From Aquatica leii (Eukaryota > Arthropoda > Insecta > Coleoptera > Lampyridae), in assembly GCA_035610365.1 (NCBI GenBank), contig CM069432.1, forward strand, positions 12,896,001 through 12,960,000: a stretch of 64,000 nt of DNA, given 5' to 3'. Under the pieces are notes generated by a model. That model saw only the letters and a program-made list of their open reading frames with translations, made no database searches and had not been told where the DNA came from. The position numbers were made by a program, and so were the translations under genes. Numbering within the stretch: the first letter of the stretch is position 1; each line of letters opens with the position of its first letter. Of this stretch, positions 33,185 through 45,279 are shown in pieces.

Positions 33185-33415
33185 TTATGCAATAAAACAC
33201 ATTGCATGGTCTTTGCATTTAACGCATGTTATAGTTTTTTTGCTATGTTGCTCGTTTTTGGAACATTTAAAATAAACTATTTTAGTATTTCTATGTATTG
33301 AGCACATGTAGATTTTTCGTTTTGTCCCCTTTTCTCTATTTTGTTTTTTAGGTATAGTAATTCTCTTCTCCATCGCTCTTATTACTTTTTGATGACGTTC
33401 GGGTGTTGTTTCCAT
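33185..33415 (-). other. Short cysteine-rich open frame of unknown type
   Basis: 76 codons: a basic KRITIPKKQNREKGTKRK segment, then Y-M-C-S-I-H, YFKC, ITCVKC and H-A-M-C. The spacing loosely recalls the C-terminal cysteine-rich domain of piggyBac transposases, but no DDD domain accompanies it and no TTAA-flanked ends were found. It begins immediately where family X copy D ends. Treat as unidentified. Confidence 0.3.
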
Positions 33416-33980
33416 TGTTGAATATATTCTTCCGTAAATTCGAAACTCAACTCTCTAAAGAATAGTTTGCGCTAGCATTTCATCTTTCTTCTAGTTAGGA
33501 TTCGAAGCGATTTATAGAACTAGAGCATATAAGTCACTGTATTATAAAATACGACCATGAACCACATTGTCGTTTTTTTTCCGAGGAATAGGTTTAAATA
33601 AGTTTGTCAAGATTGACCCACAGTTCTTCTCTTTTGCTTGAGTGGTTTTCTTTTGCAGGATTTTTTCCATCTTTGAAAAAGATGTTTTGAAGAAGAGCGA
33701 AAAAAATGTTATTTTCTGGCTCAGTGAATTTCGTAATTGTATTTGATCTTTGGTAAAAAAATTAACACCACTTGTTGTTAGTTTATATTGTGATGTTTAT
33801 CCACAATGTAAAATTTTATTACGAATGCAACCCGTGGAAACCTAAGTTCTACTACGTTCTTTCTTCGCGTACGGCTTAAAAGTTGGTCTTAAAAAAACGT
33901 CAAATTTTTTTTGACCCATTCTACGCATATTGAAATAAGATATAAGATGATGTCATTACCAATAAAGCACATAATTAAAA
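33416..33980. other. No gene seen
   Basis: No domain-bearing frame or repeat boundary recognised. Confidence 0.4.
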
Positions 33981-34112
33981 AAAACTGGTGTGGTCACCAC
34001 AGGACTTTCCTTTAAGGAACGATGAAAAAATTTCTGCATATTTTTTTGTTTTGAAGTGATATGTACATGTTTGTATTGACTTCCTAGCATGCTACAATTT
34101 TTTTGAATTTTT
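33981..34112 (+). repeat. Family X copy (E), head only
   Basis: AACTGGTGTGGTCACCACAG, then GACTTTCCTTTAAGGAACGA through to CTTCCTAGCATG. One base of the head hairpin is changed (CCACAG). Truncated after about 130 bp. Confidence 0.65.
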
Positions 34113-34945
34113 TCTAGAAAAACTTGATTGGGTTCTATATCGATGCATTATTGAACATAATTTCGGGAACGGTTATTTATGAAGTAAAAAAAAAGATTAT
34201 ATCTAGATTAATAAATACATTAATATATAACGTGTACATGCTTATCGAAATTCTCGATTAGACGAAAGCAAGATTGATCACTAATATACTTATTGTTAGT
34301 TATCTTATCATTCCCTTTTCCGTTGACAAATCTTTATATCAAATATCGATCTGAATACGGTTTAAACTTTTTTTTAAAGAGCTAATGGTTTTTCCATTAT
34401 TTATTTTCGTTATGATGCATCGAATGTATTTTATACTATCGTTCAGAACTTCAGAATTATTCAAACTGAATGTTCTGCTATATAAATATAAAGGAGCTAC
34501 ATTTATGATTTTGTGTTTTTAAGTTGTTTATAATTTTTTTAATGTGATCAGTGACGAAGTCTTGGATTTTTGTAATTTTGGAGTAAACGTCACTTGTCGA
34601 TCAAATTTTTTAAAGATTGGTACCGATTACTGTACTCTGTATAGGTGTGACATTCTTTTGTTATTGTCGGTTGTTACACCTACTTGTGTAACTAAAAAGT
34701 ACAGTTCATGAGATACAGAGTTTGGCTCTCTTTTCATATTTACTTATGTTGCACGTCGTTATTACAAGTAGAAATAATAGTTTGCAATAATTCTCTGTAA
34801 GACGTAGATTACTATGTTTTGTGTTGCTTAATTCTTCATTGGCGAATCTATAAGTAAATTGATATATGCTTTAGAGCAAACGTATCTACATCAAATGGTT
34901 GTCATTTAGGCACACTATAAAGTGGAAATGAAAGAAAAACTACCG
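34113..34945. other. No gene seen
   Basis: AT-rich, only short frames. Confidence 0.4.
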
Positions 34946-35166
34946 GGTTGTTAGCAAACAAGCTGAGTTTTCGTCACACATCGCTATAGACATCTTCAGA
35001 GCCCGGAACTAAACAAACGGTGTGTTGAAGATGTCTATTGCAAACCAATTTAATATTAAACCAGATTCTAGCGAGGCTTCACGGTGCAATCAATCAGTTT
35101 ATTCGAGGCTCTGAAGATGTTCACTGCGACGTGTGACAAAAGCTCAACTTGTGTGATAACAACAAC
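34946..35166. repeat. Foldback element of about 220 bp
   Basis: Left arm 34946-35009 (GAGTTTTCGTCACACATCGC, ACATCTTCAGAGCC) and right arm 35101-35166 (GGCTCTGAAGATGT, GCGACGTGTGACAAAAGCTC) are inverted copies with a spacer of about 90 bp. The arms are less AT-rich than the surroundings. A third GAAGATGTCTAT word lies in the spacer. No coding. May be a MITE or terminal-repeat fragment. Confidence 0.6.
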
Positions 35167-35760
35167 GCAGGAATCATCCAGAATGGAAAATTGAATTACG
35201 AATGTAACCTGTGCAAACCTGAATTCTACTAAAAACTATCTAGTTCTTTCTGCAAAATATATTTATTATTGTATAACTTCGGGTTATTTAAACATAAAAA
35301 ATTTTTTTTTAATTAACATCGCACTAAAATTAACTTGCCAAATATAAGCAAAAACGGAAAAAGATACGTTTAAGGATCAAACTGGTATAATAGTAAACTA
35401 AAACGGCCATGGTTGGATCCTAATCTTTTAAAAATTGAGCACTATTAAAATTATGTTTGTTTTCCCGAGTCAAGAACGGTTTTATTATAAATATGCATGT
35501 GTCAAAAAAGTAATTAAAAACATATAACAATTAAGAATTATCATAAATTAACAATATATACTCATGACTAAATACTTACCATTACTTGCCTATAAGTAAA
35601 TTCCCACGAGTATTTGGGAGTCAACAATGCACTTTCAGTTTTTTTTAATGAAACTGTAATGTTCTTAAAAATTTACATTAAAATTTGTTTTTGTAAATGA
35701 TTTTGTTTTTACCAGATTTACAAATATTATTTTAAAGGTTTGCGTAAACAATATATGAAA
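35167..35760. other. No gene seen
   Basis: AT-rich, nothing recognisable. Confidence 0.4.
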
Positions 35761-36490
35761 AAAACTGGTGTGGTCACCACACGACTTTCCTATAAGGAAT
35801 GATGAAGGAATATTTACATATTTTTTTAAAGTTATGCTATCATAAAACCATTTTGAAGTGATATTTACACGTTTTTATTGATTTTCTAGCATATTTGTGC
35901 GCCTCGTTATTTCTTACCCCTTTAGTAAATCAGTTAATAAAAATCGTCGCAGGCAGGATTCGAAACTATATTATATTTGTGAATTCATTTTAAATTACAA
36001 ACTAAATATCTGAGAAACTATTAATGTTAGAATTTTTTTTATTTAAATAAATTGTTAGGAAGAATTATCTCTATAAGAAACTGTAAAAATAATTCGAATA
36101 ATTTACATACGTACAAAATTATATAAAGCTGTTAAAAATGGGGTATACATCTAATTCCGGTTTCTTTGTCAAACACATCTTTTGATAGAGCCGAGAGAAT
36201 ATGAAAAGCCAGCTTACCAAAACCAAACTTCAAGTAATTAGGACTTTTGGTTCGAGAGTTATCGTGAGTACATTCAAAGATAATTTAAATAAGATGCAGC
36301 ACTCCGTATATAAAGTCAAAAGAATTTAGAGAAAAATTGTTATTTTTTAAATTATCTTGCTTTTCTTTCAAGATATAAAATTTTTTCTAAAAAAAAAAAT
36401 TGTTGTTGGCTGGATTCGAACCTAGGTTTATATATCAAATTCAGTTACAATTATAAATCAAATATCTAATAAACTGCTTATGTTAGAAAA
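35761..36490 (+). repeat. Family X copy (B), head, unit 1 and start of unit 2
   Basis: Head hairpin at 35768-35782, ACTTTCCTATAAGGAATGAT at 35784, unit 1 as in copy A (with GCAGGCAGGATTCGAA), then the first 90 bp of unit 2 ending at TGCTTATGTTAGAAAAATG. The copy ends within unit 2. Similarity to copy A is high over its whole length. Confidence 0.75.
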
Positions 36491-39400
36491 ATGATGAATA
36501 CTTGTAGGCGTGTGGGAAACTCGATTGCTCATGAAAAGGGTGATACACAAGAGTTTGTTAAATAAATAGTTAAGTTAGTTAGGTTTTGCTGATGTGTGTT
36601 TTATACCTTATCAACATTTGCTTCGTAAATAGAACGTAAATAATAGCTTTAATTGTTAACTTTGTTTAAAGTTTTAGTAATTTTGATGCAGTTATTTAAT
36701 TATAATTTTTTTTTCAGGTAAGTCAAGTTAATGATCGATCTTTGACTACGTTACGGTAAGCTGTATTAGTCACTTTTTTTAAATTATGTTAATGTATGTA
36801 TATCGCGTTGAACATTTATTTTTAATGTGTGCTTAAACTTTATATAGTTTTATTATTTGTTAGTTAAACTTAATTAAAATTAAATAATAACAGTATTTTA
36901 TATAGGTTATTAAGGCCAAGATCTAAAAACCTGTTACTATTTATTTAAAAAAGATTTTGGATTTAAATTTGCGTTTTAAATAGGAACTTTTCTATAGAAC
37001 GCTAACGATAACTTTAAATTTTTATAAAAAATAATAATAAAAAATCCGCTTCAAAAACAATGATAAACTACGCGTGTAAGACACTAAGTTTCCACAATAT
37101 AACTATACGGAAACACTTAATTTATATTTGACAAAAAAATAAATCTGTTAATATAACAAAACTAAGCTTAAACTTCTAGACATCAAAGTTTCACAAATAC
37201 ATTTTACACCAAAACCATGTTTTCTCAAAAAAGACTCGCGATGCTACCAAATTTCTATTTTGAGTTTGATTTAGTATTCCCGTTTTAAAATGGATTCTCC
37301 TTTATTTAAAATCTTGGTTTTCCAACAAGCACACTAAACGATAACGTAAAATCTTTCAAGAAGGATGTTTAAGAAACAAGTAAACTAAACAAAGATACAA
37401 TTTAAAGCGTTACGTACAATACGTCCCACAAAAAAAAACGTTTCTCACTGTAGTCGACAAAAACAAATGATAAACTTAATAGCGCTAATAAAAACAGAAC
37501 TTACTAAGAAATAAAGCAGTATTGAATTACGAATCTAACCTTTACGATTAAAATGAAGTTCTAATGACTGACTGAACTAATAAATTATAATGCGCTGTAA
37601 ATTTTGACAATAATAGGCCCAACTCAACTCAAATTCATTTATACCAAATTATTATTTAAACAATGACATTAAAAAGTAGGTAAATTAAAAAGTTAAATAA
37701 CTTCAAGAATAGAATACAAAATTTTGCTAAAATGCCGCTAAAAAAATTAACTAAATGGCAATAACTATAACAAATTCTGTACGAAAAAATAGTAAAAAAA
37801 TGAAACGATGATTACAAAATATTCCAAACTAAAATAAGATTTTTCTAAATACTCTGAGTATTATATTTTCTTTGTTTTCTTTTACCTTTTTTTATCTTTT
37901 TTTTTTGGTAACACATTTTATAGTCGCGTCTTGTTGTAACTGCTAATTTTCTTTTTCTCCTGAAAACATGCCTTCTAATACTTTTTATGGGGGGTTTTTT
38001 TGGTGTACTTAGACGTTAGGAAAAATTTGTTTCGATCGTTTGTTTAAAAACTTTGTAGGCATTTACATGTATCTTTCCCAAAAAACTTTCTGTGCTGTTT
38101 TAAGGTTTCGCGTAATACACAGTTGTAGCAAGACATTTGGTTTAATAAATCAAGTGACGATTTCACTTTACTATAGTCGATAATAACTTTATGATTTTAT
38201 GATACATATTTCTCGGTTATTCTCTGCACCAATGATTTTACTCCAATTTTTTTGTTAAGTCTCCTTTTTTGGATAGCTTCTTCTATTGGTACGTAAGTTT
38301 TCTTTTAAAATATTAGCTTATTACTAACCTTTTATTGTCTAGTTGGTCCTGATTATAATCACCACGGCTAGCTGAGATGTTGGTGATGCTATTATGATTA
38401 AAAAAAAAACGTGCGCCACTCCTTGCGTACTGGTAAAATTCTTGGTTCGGAAACACCGTACATTGTTGAAGAAATTAAATAGAAAAGAAAAACAAGCAAC
38501 TAACAACCAGAGGACGTAACAAATTGGTTGTATATTTACCAATCAATAAAAAAACTTAGTACATGGAATTTATTACAATTAATCAATGACAAAGTCATAT
38601 TATGCAAATTGATCAAATGTTAACAATTATGTGTAGCATAGTGGTATAGTAGCAAAAATTCAGTTCGCAAATAACGAGACGTAATCATTTAAATTATTAC
38701 AAGAACGCAAGACTTGTCCTCTAGCATAGTAATAACTGCTGCTTTAGTAATACTACTCTCGACACTTTCAAAAAATGCAAGCTTGTATTCGCCGATTTAA
38801 CTTAGTCACCACTGGCGTTAATTACGAACATATAACTAAGATTACTCTTAAGATTCAAGTCAACGTAAACAGTAATATTCAATAGCGAAATAAGTTGAAG
38901 GCTGCATAATTATACTTGACTTAAAAGTAAAATATTAATGATACTATTAGATACACTAAATATAGCTTAAGCTCTAATACAATTAATAAAGCTAAAGGCT
39001 TAAATTAAAAAAATGTTTTTATCTTGCTGCAATAGCATTAAAATTAACAAAAAAATATAGCTCTGATCGTAATTTTACCTGCACTGAATTAAGTAGCGAG
39101 AAGTCATCAAAAACCTAAAAAAAATTTCGCAACCTTTCTCAATCGTTAAAAGCGTAATAGTACCGAGCATGTAAAATTAAAAAAAAGGTAGTACTTACGA
39201 TTGAGCGGTCAAAGTTAGTAAACGACTAGGTATTCCCACTCGTCTACTAAATCATACCACTGGTAGCGCTTTCGCTTATAGGGCGATACTATGAATTTTG
39301 GTAAAATACATATTATGAAAATTTATGACTAACGACACGTAACAAGCTACTTTACAATCTGTATAATATTTAGGATAAGAACGTCTTCCAGGTTTGGACC

Positions 39401-39907
39401 GTGGCATTGTTGTAACCGAAGTTGCCAACGTTTTGCCCACTTTCGTAAGGTACTAAATCAGGGCATGAGAGAAATCGAAGAACTCAAACAAGTAACCAAA
39501 ATTTAAAAACTTCTCAAAAGTTAGGTAATCAACTTGTGAACCAAGCTAGCGTAACAACTTTTTATTGTTAGAAAAATGTTACATCCGTAGCAAACCTTAA
39601 GTCGGTTACTAGGCAAAACCGTTGGCATTAGCAGATTGTGGTATAGCTTATCCTTACTCCAATAATTTACATGACTGGGCTTTCAAAAAAAGCCCAAGTA
39701 AGTTGTTATTCCGATAAACTCCAAGATTTCTACTTTATCAGTCAATGCCCCGCTTGTGCAACCGGTATACTTAATTTATATTATTGTTTGATACCAGAAT
39801 TTGTCTAGCGTGCAGTTTTGTTTGTAGTACCAATTTGTCTTCTAACAATGCTCTAAAGCACTCGTATGGCGTAGCTAATGCTAGGGTACTTGCATATTCC
39901 AGAAACA
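36491..39907. other. Long AT-rich region without recognisable gene
   Basis: 3.4 kb. The longest frame (38542-38339, minus) is hydrophobic and low in complexity with no recognisable family. A short hairpin GGGCTTTCAAAAAAAGCCC lies near 39678-39697. No terminal repeats were found. Confidence 0.5.
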
Positions 39908-39915
39908 GTCTAGAC
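39908..39915. repeat. hAT target-site duplication, left
   Basis: GTCTAGAC, repeated exactly at 42347-42354. Eight bases is the hAT signature length. Confidence 0.9.
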
Positions 39916-42346
39916 CAGCGGTTCTCAAACTGTGGGTCGCGACCCCCAGGGGGGTCGCGTGATGTGTCTAGGGGGGTCGCGGGATAAGGAGGAAAATCAA
40001 AAAAACAAATCAGAAAACAAATCAGTCATAGCTGTAGGTTTTATTAATAACAAAATGTATAGGCTACACAAATTTGTAATACACATACAAGTTGAAAAAG
40101 GCCTAATACTATTTAATGGGAAACATGAGCTTGTTTGGAATCAACCATTCTTTTTATGTCCGGAATGAGTTTTGTAATACACAAAAGAATGTCATTTTCC
40201 AGGGTCAAACGATTTCTTGATTTTGTTTTGATATTCACCATTGTGGAGAAACCTTGTTCACAGTTATAAGACGTAGAAAATGGCATCAAAGTCTGTAATG
40301 CTTTTGTGGACGGTTCTGGGTATTCATTTTTAACACCTATCCAAAATTTGTCGATACAATCACTGTTAAATGTGAGTTTTGCTGACTGATCACTTGAAAT
40401 TTCGATCAGTTGATCATGTTGACGAGCAGTTAGCTCAGCTTTTGTTACGACTTGATCACTGAACGGATTGACTACCCACAAAACCCCACTCGTATCCTTA
40501 TTTGGAATGTAATCTGTCAACTCTTCAATCAAACCTTCCAGATGAGAAGATACTAGTCAGGAGAGAGATGAACTGTCAGGGGATGTACAGTAGGATGTCG
40601 ACAGAAACTCTATAAACTCTTGAGTTAGTGTAAAATTTTCAAAATCTTCTTTCTTAACTCTTGCGTTCCAAACACTGAGTTTTTTTGCAAATGCATTTAC
40701 TCTGTCTTGAGCATATAGCATATTTTTGTCTGGTCCTTGTAGGGATAAGTTCAAAATATTAAGGTGAGAGAAGATGTCAGCCAAATAAGCAAGCTTAACC
40801 AACCACTTTTCATCACTGAAAAAAGTGGAAAGTTCGGGTTTACTATCAACCAAAAATAACAACATTTCTAACTTTAATCCAAACAGCCTGCTTAATACAT
40901 TACCACGGGATAGCCACCGTACTTCAGTGTGAAATAAAAGATGTTTATGCAAGGCTCCTACCTCTTCACACAAGTTATTAAACAACCTACTTTGCAGCGG
41001 GCGACTTTTGATGTAGTTCACTATCTTGACAGCTTTATTTAAAACTTGCCGTAATTCATCTGGCATTTTCTTAGCTGCCAAAGCTTGCCTATGTAAAAAG
41101 CAGTGGACCCAGCTTGCATTCGGTATAAATGATTTCAATCTGGCAATCAAGCCACTCTTCTTTCCCGTAAGGGCCATTGCTCCATCACTACAAATTGAAA
41201 CACATTTCTTCCAATCAAATTCAAAAGGTTCAGTTGCTTGAACAAACACCTTATAAAGACTTTCACCTGTTGTATTATTCGGCAGGGGCTTACAAAACAA
41301 AATATTTTCATGAATAGCATCACCGTAATTGTACCGGATAAAGCATAAAAACTGAGCACAGTTGGCAACATCTGTTGACTCATCCAACTGAATTGCAAAA
41401 AAAGTACTGTCTTTTATTTGCTTCTTTAGCTGGTTCTGAACATCTTCAGCCATGTCACATATTCTTCTTGAAATAGTATCATTTGATAACGGGATTTTTT
41501 TCAATTTTTTAGCATCTTGAGGACTGATTATATTTGAAACCATATCAATTGCAGCAGGAAGAATTAATTCCTCAGCAATTGTATGGGGTTTCCCTTTTTT
41601 AGCAATCTTAAGTGCTACCTCGTATGAAGCTTTATGAGCATTTTTATTAACATTAACAAGATCTGTAATGTTTACCTGTTGACTTCGAAGGGATAACAGT
41701 TTTCTTTGGAAAAATTCCACTGGTTTGTCTTTCAAAGCAAAATGTTTAGTTTCAAGATGGCGTTTCATTTTCGAAGGCTTCATGCTTTCAGCTGACAACA
41801 CTTCACTACACACCACACATTGAGGTTTGTTTGCCAGTTCAGTGAAACCGAATTGTATGAACGACTGGTCATATTTGCGGAATTTTGTCTTTCCGCACCC
41901 ACTAGCACTAGCATCACTACTTGACGACGGTCTTTTCAAAAACTTATCCATTGCTACTTTTTCTAACTGTATTTGCTCGCAATACTACTCACAAAGTACA
42001 CACACAGTGTTGAGTGATCGACTCAAGAAGCCAGACTGTCGTGTCGTCTGCCGGGCAGAGAGTGCGCGCGCAAACAGCTGTGACTGCAGTCTATTCTAGG
42101 CCCCATGAGTCATTAATGCTTTGTCCTTGTTCGTGCTACGAAGTGAGTTATCCCACTTTCTCTTATTATAAAACAATTCAAGTCCAACAATTTGTATTTA
42201 TTTTTACTAGTTAATAGTATTTTTATAGATAAAACTTAGCCAATAGTGTTTTTTTTTCATTTTTGCTAATATTTAAAAATAGGGGGGTCGCCGAAATACT
42301 AGATCTAAAAAGGGGGTCGCAGTGTCAAAAAGTTTGAGAACCACGG
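39916..42346 (-). mobile_element. hAT transposon with SPIN-like ends
   Basis: 2431 bp. Left end CAGCGGTTCTCAAACTGTGG; right end, on the other strand, CCGTGGTTCTCAAACTTTTT. Both are followed by GTCGC/GGGGGTCG-rich sequence. An exact 8-bp duplication flanks it. The left end closely resembles, from memory, the ends of SPIN-type hAT elements (Buster group), known for transfer between distant animals. It carries one transposase gene with a single internal stop. Ends and target duplication are well preserved, so the insertion is not old. Confidence 0.92.
40113..41951 (-). pseudogene. hAT transposase (ZBED5/FAM200-like), one in-frame stop
   Basis: Frames 41951-40557 (464 codons) and 40532-40113 (139 codons) are in the same phase, separated only by a TGA at 40559-40557 and eight sense codons; the whole would be about 612 codons. 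N-terminal BED-type zinc finger C45-x2-C48-x16-H65-x4-H70; QLDESTD (D190) and CSDGA (D256) supply the two catalytic aspartates; WVHCFLHRQAL and EVRWLSRG follow. After the stop, SYNCEQGFS with the catalytic glutamate and KSRNRL form the hATC dimerisation region. The enzyme would excise and insert the element. Vertebrate genes such as ZBED5 derive from relatives. The start ATG at 41951 fits the zinc finger and the end of the 5' region. Confidence 0.92.
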
Positions 42347-42354
42347 GTCTAGAC

Positions 42355-45243
42355 TTTGTAGAATATTTAAGGTAAAATGCCTTACTCTCTCAACCGTTTG
42401 TGTCGTTTACTGTACTTTCACTTTCTGTGTGTGTTTTCTAGAATGGTTTCCACCACTTTTCTTTGAATACAAAAACTTCTTTTCACCCTGCAGAAGACTA
42501 AGACTAAGGACAACTAAGTCCTCTTGAATCATTTTTGGTTTGTTTTGTAATCATATCAACCTTTTTAAGTATTTCAGTGTTTGCTAAGACAATTGCACTA
42601 GGAGGTAAATAAACTGAATTCGCACAGGAATAATTAAAATTAAAAATTTTCGTCTACCAAAATCCAAGGATTATCGCGGAATGGATACATACAAACAAAT
42701 CGCTAAAAAAAATTATAAAGGAAACGTTGACCATCCTTTGCTTTCAAGGTAGATTTTGAAAGGTGTGATGAAGCATTATCAAGTTCAAGAACAGCTCTTT
42801 TCGGTATTCATTTTGTATACTAATCTATTATCTTTTTCAATTATTTTAATCGTAACTCATTAACAATGACAATTCAACAGACTTGAGTAATTGAAGAAAA
42901 CCAATGAGGATCAAATTAAAAACATATTTCGAATGGATTCACAATGCAGGAGTTTTTATTTTATTCTTAAAAAAAATACGCCACTTCTAACAAAAGATTA
43001 TAAACTTACCCTATAACAAAACCTTTTACTGGTTATTGTGTTGACCCAAACAAAGTAGGTACATACCCTACTTAGAGCGTCAGGTACCCGCCCACAGGTA
43101 AATTGTTGACATTCAATCTGAACTTTTTATACCATATTTTTAAAAACATTTATCATATTAAATAATTTTTCTGTTCGCCGTTGCATACAGAATTTCATAT
43201 AGAATCTAAAAATGTCAGTCAACTGATATGATTCTATTTGAAAATCAGAAGTAGATATCAATTACTCGTAATTGGATCAAAATTTTATAAAGAATAAAAA
43301 ATATCCGGAAGTATGTCTTACATACTTCCTTAAAGTTTCAAATCCTCGCGGTTTCCAAGTTATAAGCATGTTTCTATAATTTTGTATAACCCTGTATACT
43401 GTGTCCAAGGTGAGGTTGAACAAAACGGGAATGGGAATCTTGGAAGCGAATACTATTAAATTAGAGATAACATTTATAAATTAAATTATCTTTAAATAGT
43501 GTCTTAATATATTGTTAAATTTGTAATAACTAATAACAATTATTATCGGATACCAGGTGTTTGCTAACACCATGTAGAACGTAGAAAGTGTCAATAAAAA
43601 TGTGCATTTAGTTTAAAAATTATTTTCAAGTAAATGAAATATGTAATTAGAAAAAACAAAAATTGGAACTTTTAAAAAAATATCAAAAGCGATTTAAGCG
43701 TGCTACGAGATTACCATGTTTATCTTGGACACACTGTATATCATCACTTAAATTTTACTGAAATAACCCTCTTGGTTTATTTTCTAACCATTTTTAACTA
43801 TTCTGGGAATAAATCAACACTTAATTTTTAAAAATTTCTTTTTGATTGTCAATTGAAAACTTCCAAAATTTGAATTGTTTTGAGTTTTTGAATGCACTTT
43901 TTAGTACGATTATCTAACAATCTGATTAAATTTTCAATGCCAACTATAATGTGGTCATGGGAGGTTCGTTAAATTCGAGGTTATATTTAACTAAAACTTT
44001 TATTAAAAGTTTTTAAAAATTTATTAATTTACACTACGTAAATAGTTGCACGGTATTGGATTTTCCAATTTTTTATAGGTTTGCATTGCATTCGATTTTT
44101 AGTATATGTAACTATAAAATTTAGCTTTAAAGCTTAGCTTTCTACGTTAATTTTTAACGAAAATTAGCAACAAGAAAATTTACAATTAGAACGCTTCTGA
44201 CAACTATTCTGCATTTGAAAGAAAAAAGTTTTCTTTAAATTCTGCAAATAATATCATTGTGTGTTTCTTACTGTACGCATTAGTTTTAAATGTAATTAAC
44301 AGTATAGTTATTTTTACTTTTAATTGTTTCTTACTACGTTTTATTGATAAAAAAAGCTTTCTAATGCATAATTTAAACACGCGTGACGACAGAAATTATA
44401 TGTATAATTACAAATTTGCATGGCGCTGATACTGTCTTTATCAGTGTAATAATTACGCATAATGTAATTACTAACATTAATTAAGAATTATTTTTATATG
44501 ACATATACTTGTAATTACATCAATTTTATTAATGAACTATAAATACAAAAGTAGAAACTAATCCCACCTTAGCTACAAATTTTATCCAATTTATTTACTG
44601 CAAATAATTTAAACAATGTTTGATGCATTGTTTAAATAATATTATTAATCTGTTGTTACAAAAATGAGTATGACTTTATAAATTTAGGAAGACGGCTTAA
44701 TTATTTTTGAAAAAGTTTAGCTGATTTTACATTACTGCAATCATTATTAAAGTATGTAATGTTAACGTTCGTTAATATCTGTCTGGAATTCCGCCAATAA
44801 GATTTCAAGGTTGTATTACGTGTCATTAAAAAGTCAAATTTAAATAAAAATAGCTAAAAAATATTGTTCTTAAACAAGCTTATTGTAACATTTTTTATAC
44901 GTTTTACAGTCCAGAGAAAGTAAGCATCAAAAAAAAAGTAATTCTTAGAATGATTTGTGGATTCTTATTATTAAAAAAACAACAGTCTAAAAGTGAGGTA
45001 TTTTTTTTCTAAAGTCTAAATTTGGCAAACTATCTTTTTATTTTCGAGGAAGAATAATAAAACCTTGAACCCCCATAAATTTCTTTATTTCCCTTATAAT
45101 TCTTACAACAACAGGCAAATAGAGCTCAACATAATTGTATTGAAATAAATAATTTTAAAAAGGAAGAAAAAGAAAACTGAAAAATAAAACTAACAATGTC
45201 TCCGCAAAAACAACATCCTTTTCGTATATATACGTATGTAGGG
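42355..45243. other. Long AT-rich region, one possible small MITE
   Basis: 2.9 kb without a domain-bearing frame. Apart from the weak inverted ends at 43393-43741, listed separately, nothing was recognised. Confidence 0.45.
43393..43741. repeat. Possible MITE with TGTGTCCAAG ends
   Basis: Left TGTATACTGTGTCCAAGGTG and right end (other strand) TATACAGTGTGTCCAAGATA are imperfect inverted copies about 350 bp apart. No open frame. Imperfect matching leaves this tentative. Confidence 0.35.
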
Positions 45244-45255
45244 TAGAGGCACCAC

Positions 45256-45279
45256 TTTTTTTTTTTTTTTTTTTTTTTT
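45256..45279 (-). repeat. LINE poly(A) tail (24 T on the plus strand)
   Basis: Follows the LINE 3' untranslated region on the minus strand and abuts the target duplication ACCACTT, whose last two T bases merge with it. Confidence 0.85.

Noticed and set aside
33185-33415. piggyBac transposase C-terminus
   Set aside because: Cysteine spacing is only suggestive; no DDD catalytic region or TTAA-flanked ends nearby, so kept as unidentified.
38339-38542. Hydrophobic minus-strand frame as a membrane protein
   Set aside because: Only 67 codons, low complexity, no start context, splice sites or recognisable family.
45256-45279. Poly-T run as a transcription terminator
   Set aside because: It is explained by the poly(A) tail of the minus-strand LINE next to its target duplication.
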